Below, in pieces: positions 35,363 through 43,681 of a stretch of 64,000 nt of DNA (its first letter is position 1; each line of letters begins with the position of its first letter). The DNA is taken from contig DASUWH010000045.1 of NCBI GenBank assembly GCA_036378535.1, positions 186,001 through 250,000 on the forward strand, in the 5' to 3' direction. The notes beneath the pieces are model-generated. The model ran no database searches and was not told where the DNA came from. It worked only from the letters and a program-made list of their open reading frames with translations. Position numbers and translations under genes: made by a program. The DNA comes from Gp1-AA122 sp036378535 (lineage in GTDB: Bacteria; Acidobacteriota; Terriglobia; Terriglobales; Acidobacteriaceae).

Positions 35363-36397
35363 TTACGCCAACAGCCGCGCCGCATCTTTCGCGAAGTAAG
35401 TGAGAATAATCTGCGCGCCGGCGCGCCGGATCGAAATGAGCGACTCCATCATGACGCGCCCGCGGTCAATCCAATTATTCAGAGCTGCAGCTTCGATCAT
35501 GGCGTACTCACCCGATACCTGGTAAGCGGCCAGGGGCACGTCGAAGCGCTCGCGGGCTGCCGCAATCACGTCCAGATAAGGAAGCGCGGGCTTGACCATG
35601 ATCATGTCGGCGCCCTCTTCCAGGTCGGTTTCAATTTCGCGCATGGCCTCGCGCAGGTTCGCGGGATCCATCTGGTAGGAGCGCCGGTCGCCGAACTGCG
35701 GCGTTGAATCGGCGGCCTCGCGGAACGGGCCATAGAAGCCCGAAGCGAATTTCGCAGCGTAGGACAGAATCGGCGTATTGCTGAATCCGGCCTCGTCGAG
35801 AGCCTTGCGAATCGCCGCAACCCGCCCATCCATCATGTCGGAGGGCGCGATGATATCCACCCCGGCACGCGTCAGGGAGACCGAAGTACGGGCCAGCAAT
35901 TCCAGGCTGGCGTCATTGACGATCTCGTATTCCGTTGCTGAGGCTGGCGGGGCCACAGCAGACGCCGCACCCAACGACTGCGGTTTGGCGCTCGAGCGCA
36001 CGACCCCACAATGCCCGTGCGACATGTATTCGCAGAGGCAGACATCGCCCATGATCACCAGATCCCGCACTTCCCTCTTGATCGCCCGGGCTGCCTGTTG
36101 CACGATGCCATCGTCCGCCCAGGCTCCCGTTGCCACTTCGTCTTTCTTCTCCGGCAATCCGAACAGGATGACAGACGGGATGCCCAGCGCGTGAACCCCG
36201 CGCGCCTCCTTCACGGCTTCGTCGACGGAAAGGTTGAACACACCCGGCATGGAACGCACTTCCTTGCGCACGCCTTCACCCGGGCAAACGAACATGGGAT
36301 AGACGAATGATTCCGGCGTGAGATGGGTTTCCCGCACCATGGAGCGAAGCGGTTCGGTGCGGCGCATGCGGCGGAGGCGGGTAACCGGAAATGCCAT
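35363..36397 (-). CDS. hemB: Delta-aminolevulinic acid dehydratase (porphobilinogen synthase)
   Basis: A 344-aa enzyme joining two aminolevulinate molecules to porphobilinogen in heme synthesis. The zinc cysteines are in VCLCEYMSHGHCG, the Schiff-base lysines in YAAKFASGFYGPFR and MVKPALPYLDVI. The PSDMMDGRV motif is present. I use ATG 36397, where the conserved start AFPVTRLRRMRRTEPLRSMV begins. After the zinc motif a Ser/Ala/Pro-rich segment (about 20 residues) is longer than usual. Confidence 0.96.
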   Translation of the reverse strand: MAFPVTRLRRMRRTEPLRSMVRETHLTPESFVYPMFVCPGEGVRKEVRSMPGVFNLSVDEAVKEARGVHALGIPSVILFGLPEKKDEVATGAWADDGIVQQAARAIKREVRDLVIMGDVCLCEYMSHGHCGVVRSSAKPQSLGAASAVAPPASATEYEIVNDASLELLARTSVSLTRAGVDIIAPSDMMDGRVAAIRKALDEAGFSNTPILSYAAKFASGFYGPFREAADSTPQFGDRRSYQMDPANLREAMREIETDLEEGADMIMVKPALPYLDVIAAARERFDVPLAAYQVSGEYAMIEAAALNNWIDRGRVMMESLISIRRAGAQIILTYFAKDAARLLA

Positions 36398-36486
36398 AAT
36401 TTGCGAGGGCAAAACGCCCTTCTCCTGACTAAAGTCTAGCAGAGCACATCGAGGAAAAACCGCGATTTTCAGCGATCTTCTCATCC

Positions 36487-36540
36487 ACGGAGGCTCAGAC
36501 GCCCCGTCTGGGCAGGCGCGTATAGCTCGCTTGTGTTTGC
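36487..36540. repeat. Family B repeat fragment between hemB and mutS2
   Basis: CAGACGCCCCGTCTGGGCAG and a degenerate GCGTATAGCTCGCTTGTGTTTGC module, as at 5015-5056. Confidence 0.6.
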
Positions 36541-36603
36541 GATGGCCTACCGCGCCGGCAGTGTCGCTTGGCTCCAACGCGCAGTGCGCGATCATCTTGT
36601 AAC

Positions 36604-39132
36604 ATGGTTGCGATGTTGCCAGAGCCACTTGTCCACAGCAGCGCTCGACTGCTCGAGTTCGATGCTTTACTTGACCTGCTGCGGACCTATGCCGTGTCGC
36701 CCCTGGGCAAGGGTCGCGTCACGGAGCTGGCGCCGTCTTCCGATCATGTCTGGATCGAAAATCAGCAACAACTGGCGGCGGAGATTCGCGAATACCGCCG
36801 CGTCGGTGGCCGCTTCGAATTCGCAGGCTTGCTCCACCCTGGCAAGCTGGTAGAAAAGGCGCGTATCGAGGGTTCGGCATTAGAAACCAGTGAAATTCGC
36901 GACATCGTGCTCGTGGTTGACCGCGCCGCGGAGTGGCGGGAAATTGCGCTGCAACCTCCAGCCGCAATGCAGAGCGCGTGGACGGCGGTGCGAACCCTGT
37001 CGGCAGGCATTGCCGACTTCACCAATTTCCTGCGCTCCTTCCGCAACAAGATTTTGCCCGATGGCACGCTGGATGACCGCGCCTCGCCGGAACTGGCGCG
37101 CATACGCCGTGAGGTGGAGAAGCAACGGCGGCTGATTCAAGATTCCCTACGGAGCTACCTGCACCGGCTGACGGAAGGCGGCGCCGCCCAGGACGAGGTG
37201 GTGACCATCCGCGGCGAGCGTTTCGTCATCCCCATTAAGAGCGAGCAGAAACGCCGCGTGCAGGGCGTCGTCCATGGGGCCAGTTCGAGCGGGCAGACCG
37301 TCTTTATCGAACCGCTGGAAACCATTGAACAGAACAATGAACTGGTGCGGTTGCTTGATGAAGAACAGGCGGAAATCCATCGCATACTTCTGGAAATGAC
37401 GCGTCGCATTGGGGAGCAGTCGGAGGAGATTGCGGCGGCCACGGACATCCTGATGGAGCTCGAGCTGCAATTCGCCAAAGCTCGGTTCGCCGAGGATTAT
37501 GGCTGCGTGGCGGCAGTCGTCGATGCCATCGCCAGCAAAGGCACGCGAGGTGCGCTCGCGCCGGACCCTTCGACTACGCTCAGGGCAGGCGCCCGGGGGC
37601 GGCCGTCCCTACGCAGACTGATTCTTCACAAGGCTCGGCATCCTTTGCTGGAACGGAATCTGAAGGCAAAGGGCGGGAAGGTCGTCCCCATCAGCATGGA
37701 ACTGGAAGGAGAGCGGCGCGAGTTGATCATCACCGGCCCGAATACAGGCGGAAAAACTGTAGCGTTGAAAACGGTGGGCCTGCTGGCGCTGATGGCGCAA
37801 TCCGGGTTACCCGTGCCGGCCGATCGGGGGGAATTTCCTGTCTTCGACGCCGTGTTGGCGGACATTGGCGACTATCAATCTATCGAGCAGAATCTCTCGA
37901 CCTTTTCCGCGCACGTCACCAACATTGATTTCATATCGCGCACCGCGACTCCCGATTCGCTGGTCATACTCGACGAACTGGGTTCGGCAACCGATCCGGA
38001 AGAGGGTGCGGCACTCGCCGTGGCCATCGCCGAGCACTTCCGCCAGATTGGCTGCATGTCGCTGATCTCCACCCATCACACATCGCTCAAAGTGTATGGC
38101 GCCAACACACCGTCGGTCGTGAATGCCGCGGTGGGCTTCAATGAAACCACCCTCCAGCCCACATATGAACTGAAGATTGGCGTTCCCGGGGCATCGGCAG
38201 GAATCAACATCGCCCAGCGGCTGGGCTTGAATCCGGCGATTATTGAATCGGCGCGCCGGCGACTCAGCACGCAGGCGCAAGACGTGGGCAAGTTCCTCGA
38301 TCGCTTGCACGCGGAACTGCGCGAGACGGAAGACGAGCGCCGGGAGTTGCAAAAGAAAGAGCAGGAAATCGAGCGCGAGCGAACGCGTCTTGCCGCCGAG
38401 GGCGCACGTGACCAGCGAGACAAAGTTCGCGAGATGGAGAAGAAGCTCGAAGCCTTGTTTAAGGATTTCGAATACCATGCGCGCGAGGCGGTCAACGCGA
38501 TTCAAGACCGTGCCGCTGCCCAGAAGCTTTCGAAGGATGCAGAACGCCGCATCGCCCGGCTGCGCCGCGAGTTCCGTGAACAATTCGATTCCGCCGTGGT
38601 CGCTCATGCGACTGGAGCCGATCGCGGCGATCCTCATGCCCAGCCGCAGGTCGTAAAAAACGTTTCTGAAGGCGACACCGTCAAGCTCAAATCGACGGGG
38701 CGTCCCGCCAGCGTGAAGCGCCGCCTGGATGACGACCACTTTGAAGTAGAGATTGGCGCCATGAAGATGAAGATTGCGCGCGAGGATATTGCCGGGATTC
38801 TGGTCCGCGCCTCCGAGTCCCCCGTACAGGCGGCGCGGGCACGCGGCATTCGCGTGTCGCTGCAGACGGAAGCCAGCGATTTGAATACCCCGTCGGAGAT
38901 CAACGTCATTGGCCGCACCGTTGACGATGCCACTCGTGAGGTGGAGAAGTTCGTAGATCGCGCCTTCCTGGCAGGACTACCGCGCGTGCGCGTCGTGCAT
39001 GGCAGCGGCATGGGCATTCTGCGCAAGGCGCTGCGGCAATACCTGCAGAAGCACCCGCATGTCGCGGCCGTTTCTGAGCCCCCGCAGAATGAAGGTGGCG
39101 GCGGCGCCACGGTGGTGGAACTGAGAACGTAA
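36604..39132 (+). CDS. mutS2: Endonuclease MutS2 with a repeat-encoded insertion
   Basis: An 842-aa MutS paralogue acting against recombination or on stalled ribosomes, depending on species. It has the core MutS domains, Walker A GPNTGGKTV (about residue 379), Walker B VILDELGSATDPEEGAAL, a long coiled coil (about 560-650) and a C-terminal Smr nuclease domain (about 770-842, VRVVHGSGMGILRKAL). Between SKGTRG and RLILHKARHPLL the frame contains PDPSTTLRAGARGRPS (37552-37614), which is the family A/B repeat in translation. Start ATG 36604 or 36613. Confidence 0.95.
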   Translation: MVAMLPEPLVHSSARLLEFDALLDLLRTYAVSPLGKGRVTELAPSSDHVWIENQQQLAAEIREYRRVGGRFEFAGLLHPGKLVEKARIEGSALETSEIRDIVLVVDRAAEWREIALQPPAAMQSAWTAVRTLSAGIADFTNFLRSFRNKILPDGTLDDRASPELARIRREVEKQRRLIQDSLRSYLHRLTEGGAAQDEVVTIRGERFVIPIKSEQKRRVQGVVHGASSSGQTVFIEPLETIEQNNELVRLLDEEQAEIHRILLEMTRRIGEQSEEIAAATDILMELELQFAKARFAEDYGCVAAVVDAIASKGTRGALAPDPSTTLRAGARGRPSLRRLILHKARHPLLERNLKAKGGKVVPISMELEGERRELIITGPNTGGKTVALKTVGLLALMAQSGLPVPADRGEFPVFDAVLADIGDYQSIEQNLSTFSAHVTNIDFISRTATPDSLVILDELGSATDPEEGAALAVAIAEHFRQIGCMSLISTHHTSLKVYGANTPSVVNAAVGFNETTLQPTYELKIGVPGASAGINIAQRLGLNPAIIESARRRLSTQAQDVGKFLDRLHAELRETEDERRELQKKEQEIERERTRLAAEGARDQRDKVREMEKKLEALFKDFEYHAREAVNAIQDRAAAQKLSKDAERRIARLRREFREQFDSAVVAHATGADRGDPHAQPQVVKNVSEGDTVKLKSTGRPASVKRRLDDDHFEVEIGAMKMKIAREDIAGILVRASESPVQAARARGIRVSLQTEASDLNTPSEINVIGRTVDDATREVEKFVDRAFLAGLPRVRVVHGSGMGILRKALRQYLQKHPHVAAVSEPPQNEGGGGATVVELRT

Positions 39133-39203
39133 TTGCCTGGCAGCCCCAAACTTCCCCCAAGGTTGATGAAACGAGGGCTTCGATATACTCATCTAACGCG
39201 CTA

Positions 39204-40130
39204 ATGAGCCGCCTGTACCGATATCGCGCCGTGGTCGCCTTGCTGCTGCTGGTTCCGTCCACGGGATGCCTGTTCCGCTCCCATACGGTGGCGCCGCAGG
39301 CAACCGCGCAGCTGAAGACGGCTACGCCGCAGCAGTTAATCGATTACATCAATTCCCAGGCGGAGAACATCAAGAGCCTGCAGGCGACGGTAGATATCGA
39401 TACTTCGGTCGGGGGCGAAAAGCGGGGGAAAGTCACAGATTATCAGGCGATCCGCGGTTATGTGCTGGCGCAGAAACCGGCCATGTTGCGCATGATTGGC
39501 TTGATGCCGGTGGTTCGCAATCGCGCCTTCGACATGGTCAGCGATGGCAACGAATTTAAGCTCTGGATCCCGCCCAAGAACAAGTTCATCACCGGCCACA
39601 ACCAGATCACGCACATGTCTGCCAACCCGCTGGAAAACGTGCGCCCGCAGCATCTTTACGACGCCCTCCTGCTGCGCCGCATTGATCCGCAGAATGAGGT
39701 TGCAGTAGTGGAGACCGATTATGAACCGGTGAAAATGGGCAAAAATGCGGAAATCATGGAGCCGGTCTATATCGTGGATGTGATCCGCAAAGGACAGCAG
39801 GGTTGGTATCTCTCACGCAAGATCACCTTCAGCCGCAACGACCTTCTGCCGCATCGGCAACGCATCTTCGACGAGAATGGGAACATGGTGACCGATGCGC
39901 ATTACGATGATTTCCAAAACTACAATGGCATCAATTTTCCGAATCGCCTCGAGATCTGGCGCCCGGTCGAGGAGTACACGATTGTGCTCAAGATCATCAA
40001 GCTGCAGTTGAACGAACCGCTCACCAGCGAACAGTTCGCCCTGAATCGCCCGCCAGGAGCGGAATTCGTAAATCTGGACGAGCCGCATTCCACCCGCGCT
40101 TCCGACGGCAGAGATAGCCAGCCACATTAG
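39204..40130 (+). CDS. LolA/LolB-like outer-membrane lipoprotein (DUF4292-like)
   Basis: A 308-aa lipoprotein with lipobox PSTGC (about residues 18-22). The rest shows a LolA/LolB-type half-barrel pattern (QQLIDYINSQAENIKSLQATVDIDT, GYVLAQKPAMLRMIGLMPVVRNRAFDMVSDGNEFKLWIP). This fold carries lipids or lipoproteins in the periplasm. The assignment is by pattern and not certain. It is followed 41 bases later by the ABC permease, so lipid or lipoprotein transport may link them. Confidence 0.65.
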   Translation: MSRLYRYRAVVALLLLVPSTGCLFRSHTVAPQATAQLKTATPQQLIDYINSQAENIKSLQATVDIDTSVGGEKRGKVTDYQAIRGYVLAQKPAMLRMIGLMPVVRNRAFDMVSDGNEFKLWIPPKNKFITGHNQITHMSANPLENVRPQHLYDALLLRRIDPQNEVAVVETDYEPVKMGKNAEIMEPVYIVDVIRKGQQGWYLSRKITFSRNDLLPHRQRIFDENGNMVTDAHYDDFQNYNGINFPNRLEIWRPVEEYTIVLKIIKLQLNEPLTSEQFALNRPPGAEFVNLDEPHSTRASDGRDSQPH

Positions 40131-40171
40131 CGGTGGGCAAGTAGCTAAAAGCCAGAGGCCCGAAACTGGTC

Positions 40172-41275
40172 ATGATGAACCGAATGATTGTCGCCAACCT
40201 TGTCCATCGCCCGGTGCGATCTCTGATCAGCATTGTGGCCGTGGGACTGGAAGTCACGTTGATCCTGCTGATCGTTGGCCTGTCGCTCGGCATTTTGAAC
40301 GACAGCCGGGAACGGCAGGCCGGAATCGGCGCGGACGTGATCGTCATGCCGCCGGGCTCGTCGTTCATCGTCGGCCTGACCGGCGCGCCCATGTCGATCA
40401 AGGTGGGCGATATTTTGTCGAAATTGCCGCATGTCAGGGCAGTGGCCCCTGTTTTTACCCAGGTCTCCACAGCCGGCGCTCTGGAAATGATCGACGGCAT
40501 CGATCTGAAGACTTACGAGGCGTTACGCCCGTTTCGTTATCTGGAGGGCGGCCCCTTTCAGGGTCCCTACGACGTGCTGGTAGATGACGTATTCGCCCGC
40601 TCCAAACGTGTTCACGAAGGGGACAAGATCGAGATTCTCAATCACGAGTTCCGTGTCGCGGGGATCGTGGAACAGGGAAAAGGCGCGCGCAAGTTTGTGC
40701 CGCTCAGCACCATGCAGGATCTGCTGGGGGCACAGGGCAAGGCTTCGCTGTTCTTCCTCAAATTGGACGATCCGAAGAATGCGGAGGCTGTAGTGGACGA
40801 AATCAAGCACGTTCCCGGCATGGGCAGGTACGTCGCCACTTCGATGGCTTATTACCTGTCAATGATGACGACTTCAAACTACCCCGGCCTGTCGAGTTTC
40901 ATTAACGTGGTGATTGCGATTTCAGTGATCATTGGATTCATCGTCATTTTTCAGGCAATGTATGCGGCGGTGATGGAACGCACGCGGGAGATCGGAATCC
41001 TGAAATCGATGGGCGCGTCCAAGCTTTACATCGTGAACATCATCCTGCGGGAGACGGTGCTGCTGGCCCTCGCCGGAATCATCTTCGGTGTCATTGTCAG
41101 CTTGCTGGCGCGCGAAGGCATTGTGCATCGCCTGCCTCTGCTGCGGGTCAACGTGACAGCGGCCTGGATCCTGCGCGCAACCATCATCTCGATTCTGGGA
41201 GCCATTGCGGGAGCGCTCTATCCAGCATTCAAAGCCGCGCAGAAGGATCCTATTGACGCGCTGGCGTATGAATAA
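40172..41275 (+). CDS. FtsX/MacB-type ABC transporter permease
   Basis: A 367-aa membrane protein with the MacB/FtsX layout: one N-terminal span (about residues 18-42), a periplasmic domain of about 200 residues, and three C-terminal spans with the signature MERTREIGILKSMGASKLYI. A partner ATPase is not adjacent in the window. Such permeases work in LolCDE-type lipoprotein release or mechanotransmission, and the lipoprotein upstream fits that. Start ATG 40172 or 40175. Confidence 0.85.
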   Translation: MMNRMIVANLVHRPVRSLISIVAVGLEVTLILLIVGLSLGILNDSRERQAGIGADVIVMPPGSSFIVGLTGAPMSIKVGDILSKLPHVRAVAPVFTQVSTAGALEMIDGIDLKTYEALRPFRYLEGGPFQGPYDVLVDDVFARSKRVHEGDKIEILNHEFRVAGIVEQGKGARKFVPLSTMQDLLGAQGKASLFFLKLDDPKNAEAVVDEIKHVPGMGRYVATSMAYYLSMMTTSNYPGLSSFINVVIAISVIIGFIVIFQAMYAAVMERTREIGILKSMGASKLYIVNIILRETVLLALAGIIFGVIVSLLAREGIVHRLPLLRVNVTAAWILRATIISILGAIAGALYPAFKAAQKDPIDALAYE

Positions 41276-41276
41276 C

Positions 41277-41372
41277 CGCATTTGGCACTTAGCATTTAGC
41301 ACTTGGCCCCTCAGCAGCATTGCTTGGGCGAGCAGGATGTTGAATGGCTAAATGCTAAGTGCTAAGGCCCGT
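41277..41372. repeat. Family F low-complexity repeats
   Basis: TTGGCACTTAGCATTTAGCA and GGCTAAATGCTAAGTGCTAA, forming an inverted arrangement between the permease and E2 genes. Confidence 0.6.
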
Positions 41373-41467
41373 TTCTGCGTCGCATTGCATGCGGCAGCCG
41401 GGGCTTGGGGACGCTATAATTCAAGGTTTGGGTGGTGGGGAAATTCTCTTCTGAGCGGAAGGAACGT

Positions 41468-42859
41468 ATGGCTGATGTGGTGATGCCCCAGATGGGGGAG
41501 TCGATTGTTGAAGGCACGATTACCAAGTGGCTGAAAAAGCCTGGGGATAAGGTCCAGCGGGACGAGCCGCTGTTTGAGATTTCTACCGACAAGGTGGACG
41601 CTGAGATCCCGGCGCCATCTTCGGGCGTACTGCAGGAAATTAAGGTTCCAGAGGGCACGACCGTCCAGGTCAACACGGTGGTAGCGAGCATTTCCGCTGA
41701 CGGTGGAGCCGCTGCGCCCGCGCCCGTGAAGCCCGCTCCGCAAGAAGCCTCGGCGACAGCCGCGCCGGCGGTCGTCACCCCGGTTCAGCCGAAGACGGCT
41801 CCAGCACCACCGCCATCGTCCCATGTCTCCCAAAACCGGGGAGACATGGGGCACCCGACCGCTCCGCCTACAGCGGCGGCTCAGCATAAGGAAGTGATCG
41901 AGTTTCCACAGGGCAGCGAGGAAGATCATGTGCGCTCCTCGCCACTGGTGCGACGGATCGCGCGTGAGAACAATGTCGATCTCTCACGAGTCCAGGGTAG
42001 CGGGCTGGGCGGACGAGTTACCAAGCAGGACATTCTCGGCTACCTGGAAAAAAGTCCTGCTCAGCCCGCCGTCGCCGGAGCTACCGCACCGGCTATGAGC
42101 GCTCCAGCGCCGAGACAGGCTGCCGCCCAGGCGCCGTCTGCTCCGGCCGCTATCCCAGGCGAAATTGTGGCTATGTCGCAGATGCGCAAAATTATTGCGC
42201 AGCGCATGGTCGAGTCGCGGCGCACCAGCGCGCACGTTCACAATCTCTTTGAAGTGGACATGACGCGCATCGTCAACCTGCGCAACAAATTGAAGGGAGG
42301 CTTCGAACAGCGTTACGGCGCGAGGCTGACTTTCATGCCATTCTTCGTGCGCGCGGCCATTATCGGCTTGCAGCAATTTCCAATTATCAATGCGTCGGTG
42401 GAAGGCGATTCTCTGCACTACCATCAGCACGTCAACATGGGAATTGCCGTCGCCCTGGATTGGGGATTGATCGTTCCTGTGCTGAAGAACGCGGAAGAGA
42501 AAAACTTCCTGGGATTGCAGCGCGGCATTGCCGACCTGGGAGAGCGGGCGCGCAGCAAGAAACTGGTGCCCGACGAAGTCCAGGGTTCGACCTTTACCGT
42601 GACCAACCCGGGCACCTTCGGCGCAGTGTTTGGTCTGCCCATCATCAATCAGCCCAACGTTGCCATCCTGGGCGTCGGCGGAATTACCAAGGCTCCGGTG
42701 GTGATCACCGATAAAGAGGGCACCGACTCGATCGCGATCCGTTCGCTGGTCCACCTCACGCTGGGCTACGATCACCGTGTGATCGACGGCGCCGTGGCGG
42801 ATCAGTTCATGGCTCTGGTGAAGAAGACGCTGGAAAACTGGAATGAAGAGATCGGATAG
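41468..42859 (+). CDS. 2-oxoacid dehydrogenase E2 (dihydrolipoyl acyltransferase)
   Basis: A 463-aa E2. The lipoyl domain has the modified lysine in ISTDKVDAE (about K42). The E3-binding domain is at about residues 156-195 (SSPLVRRIARENNVDLSRVQGSG). The catalytic domain ends with the YDHRVIDGAVADQFM motif (His about 436). Start ATG 41468 with GGAAGGAA upstream. Between the Ala/Pro linkers lies SHVSQNRGDMGHPTAPPT (about 41817-41880), the translation of a palindromic repeat (CATGTCTCCC..GGGAGACATG). A TATAAT-like box near 41415 could be the promoter. Confidence 0.94.
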   Translation: MADVVMPQMGESIVEGTITKWLKKPGDKVQRDEPLFEISTDKVDAEIPAPSSGVLQEIKVPEGTTVQVNTVVASISADGGAAAPAPVKPAPQEASATAAPAVVTPVQPKTAPAPPPSSHVSQNRGDMGHPTAPPTAAAQHKEVIEFPQGSEEDHVRSSPLVRRIARENNVDLSRVQGSGLGGRVTKQDILGYLEKSPAQPAVAGATAPAMSAPAPRQAAAQAPSAPAAIPGEIVAMSQMRKIIAQRMVESRRTSAHVHNLFEVDMTRIVNLRNKLKGGFEQRYGARLTFMPFFVRAAIIGLQQFPIINASVEGDSLHYHQHVNMGIAVALDWGLIVPVLKNAEEKNFLGLQRGIADLGERARSKKLVPDEVQGSTFTVTNPGTFGAVFGLPIINQPNVAILGVGGITKAPVVITDKEGTDSIAIRSLVHLTLGYDHRVIDGAVADQFMALVKKTLENWNEEIG

Positions 42860-42928
42860 GTTAGGGAACATCCACCACAGAGGCACAGAGACACAGAGAG
42901 CCTTTGCGGTGGATGTTGCGCTCACGCA

Positions 42929-43495
42929 CTACTTCTTCGCCCAGACCGATGAGTTCAGGCAGTCTACGGCTCCATCGATGACTTTGGCGAGCCCGGCCTG
43001 AAATTTGTTGGCGTCCACGATCTCCTTGTTCGCCACGGCATCGGTCATGGAGACCGCGGCACTGACGAAGGACAGCACCGCCTGTTTTTTGTCGGCGCCG
43101 GAGCGTTCGGGCAGGTTCGCCCAGAAGCGATGCACGATGCGGAAAATTTCCTCCGCTGATTCCTGGTCGTGCGCTACTTGAACCGTCAGCGTGCCCGGCC
43201 GGGTGATGGTCTGCACGAAGTAGCGGGCCGCAACATAGGTGGTGATTCCCAGTTGCCGCGCCTTGAGCACGATGTTGCGTCGAGTACAGGTGCGTGAATA
43301 CTCGGCCTGGGCCGCATTCAGGATCATCGGCACCAGTTGATTGTTTTTGGCGCGGATCCGGAGGAACTCTCCGATGAGGCAATCGCGCAGCCTGGCTTGT
43401 CGTAATTTTGGCTGCAGTTCCTGCCCAGTCGGCCAGTTGACTCCGAAATCCAGTTCTCTTCCAAACCGTTGAAGTAAATAAAGATCACTGCTCAC
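42929..43495 (-). pseudogene. Terminase large-subunit stump fused to an unrelated C terminus
   Basis: A 188-aa frame starting at GTG 43495. Residues about 45-135 resemble the N-terminal ATPase part of phage terminase large subunits (LVPMILNAAQAEYSRT..RRNIVLKARQLGITT, a Walker A-like site, and VAHDQESAEEIFRIVHRFW). After LPERSG it turns into a different segment (ADKKQAVLSFVSAAVSMTDAV..KVIDGAVDCLNSSVW) that resembles the C terminus of small phage-island proteins. The nuclease domain and the rest of the ATPase are missing. Best read as a deletion scar of a phage cluster. Confidence 0.6.
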
Positions 43496-43681
43496 GTTCT
43501 TGAGGGCCCGAAAACTTCCGAACTTTCTTAAGAATTTAACTCAGTGTGCCGAAACACGCAGGAACCCTTTTCCATCGTTACTTGCGACGCCAATGGCGTT
43601 CTGCATCGGAAACGAATTCTCGCTGCCTGAACTGAAATTCAAAGCGGAGCAATAAGCGTTGAAGTATCGACCAACAGCCCC

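Noticed and set aside
37807..38739. 310-aa frame opposite mutS2
   Set aside because: Antisense shadow of the ATPase and coiled-coil region.
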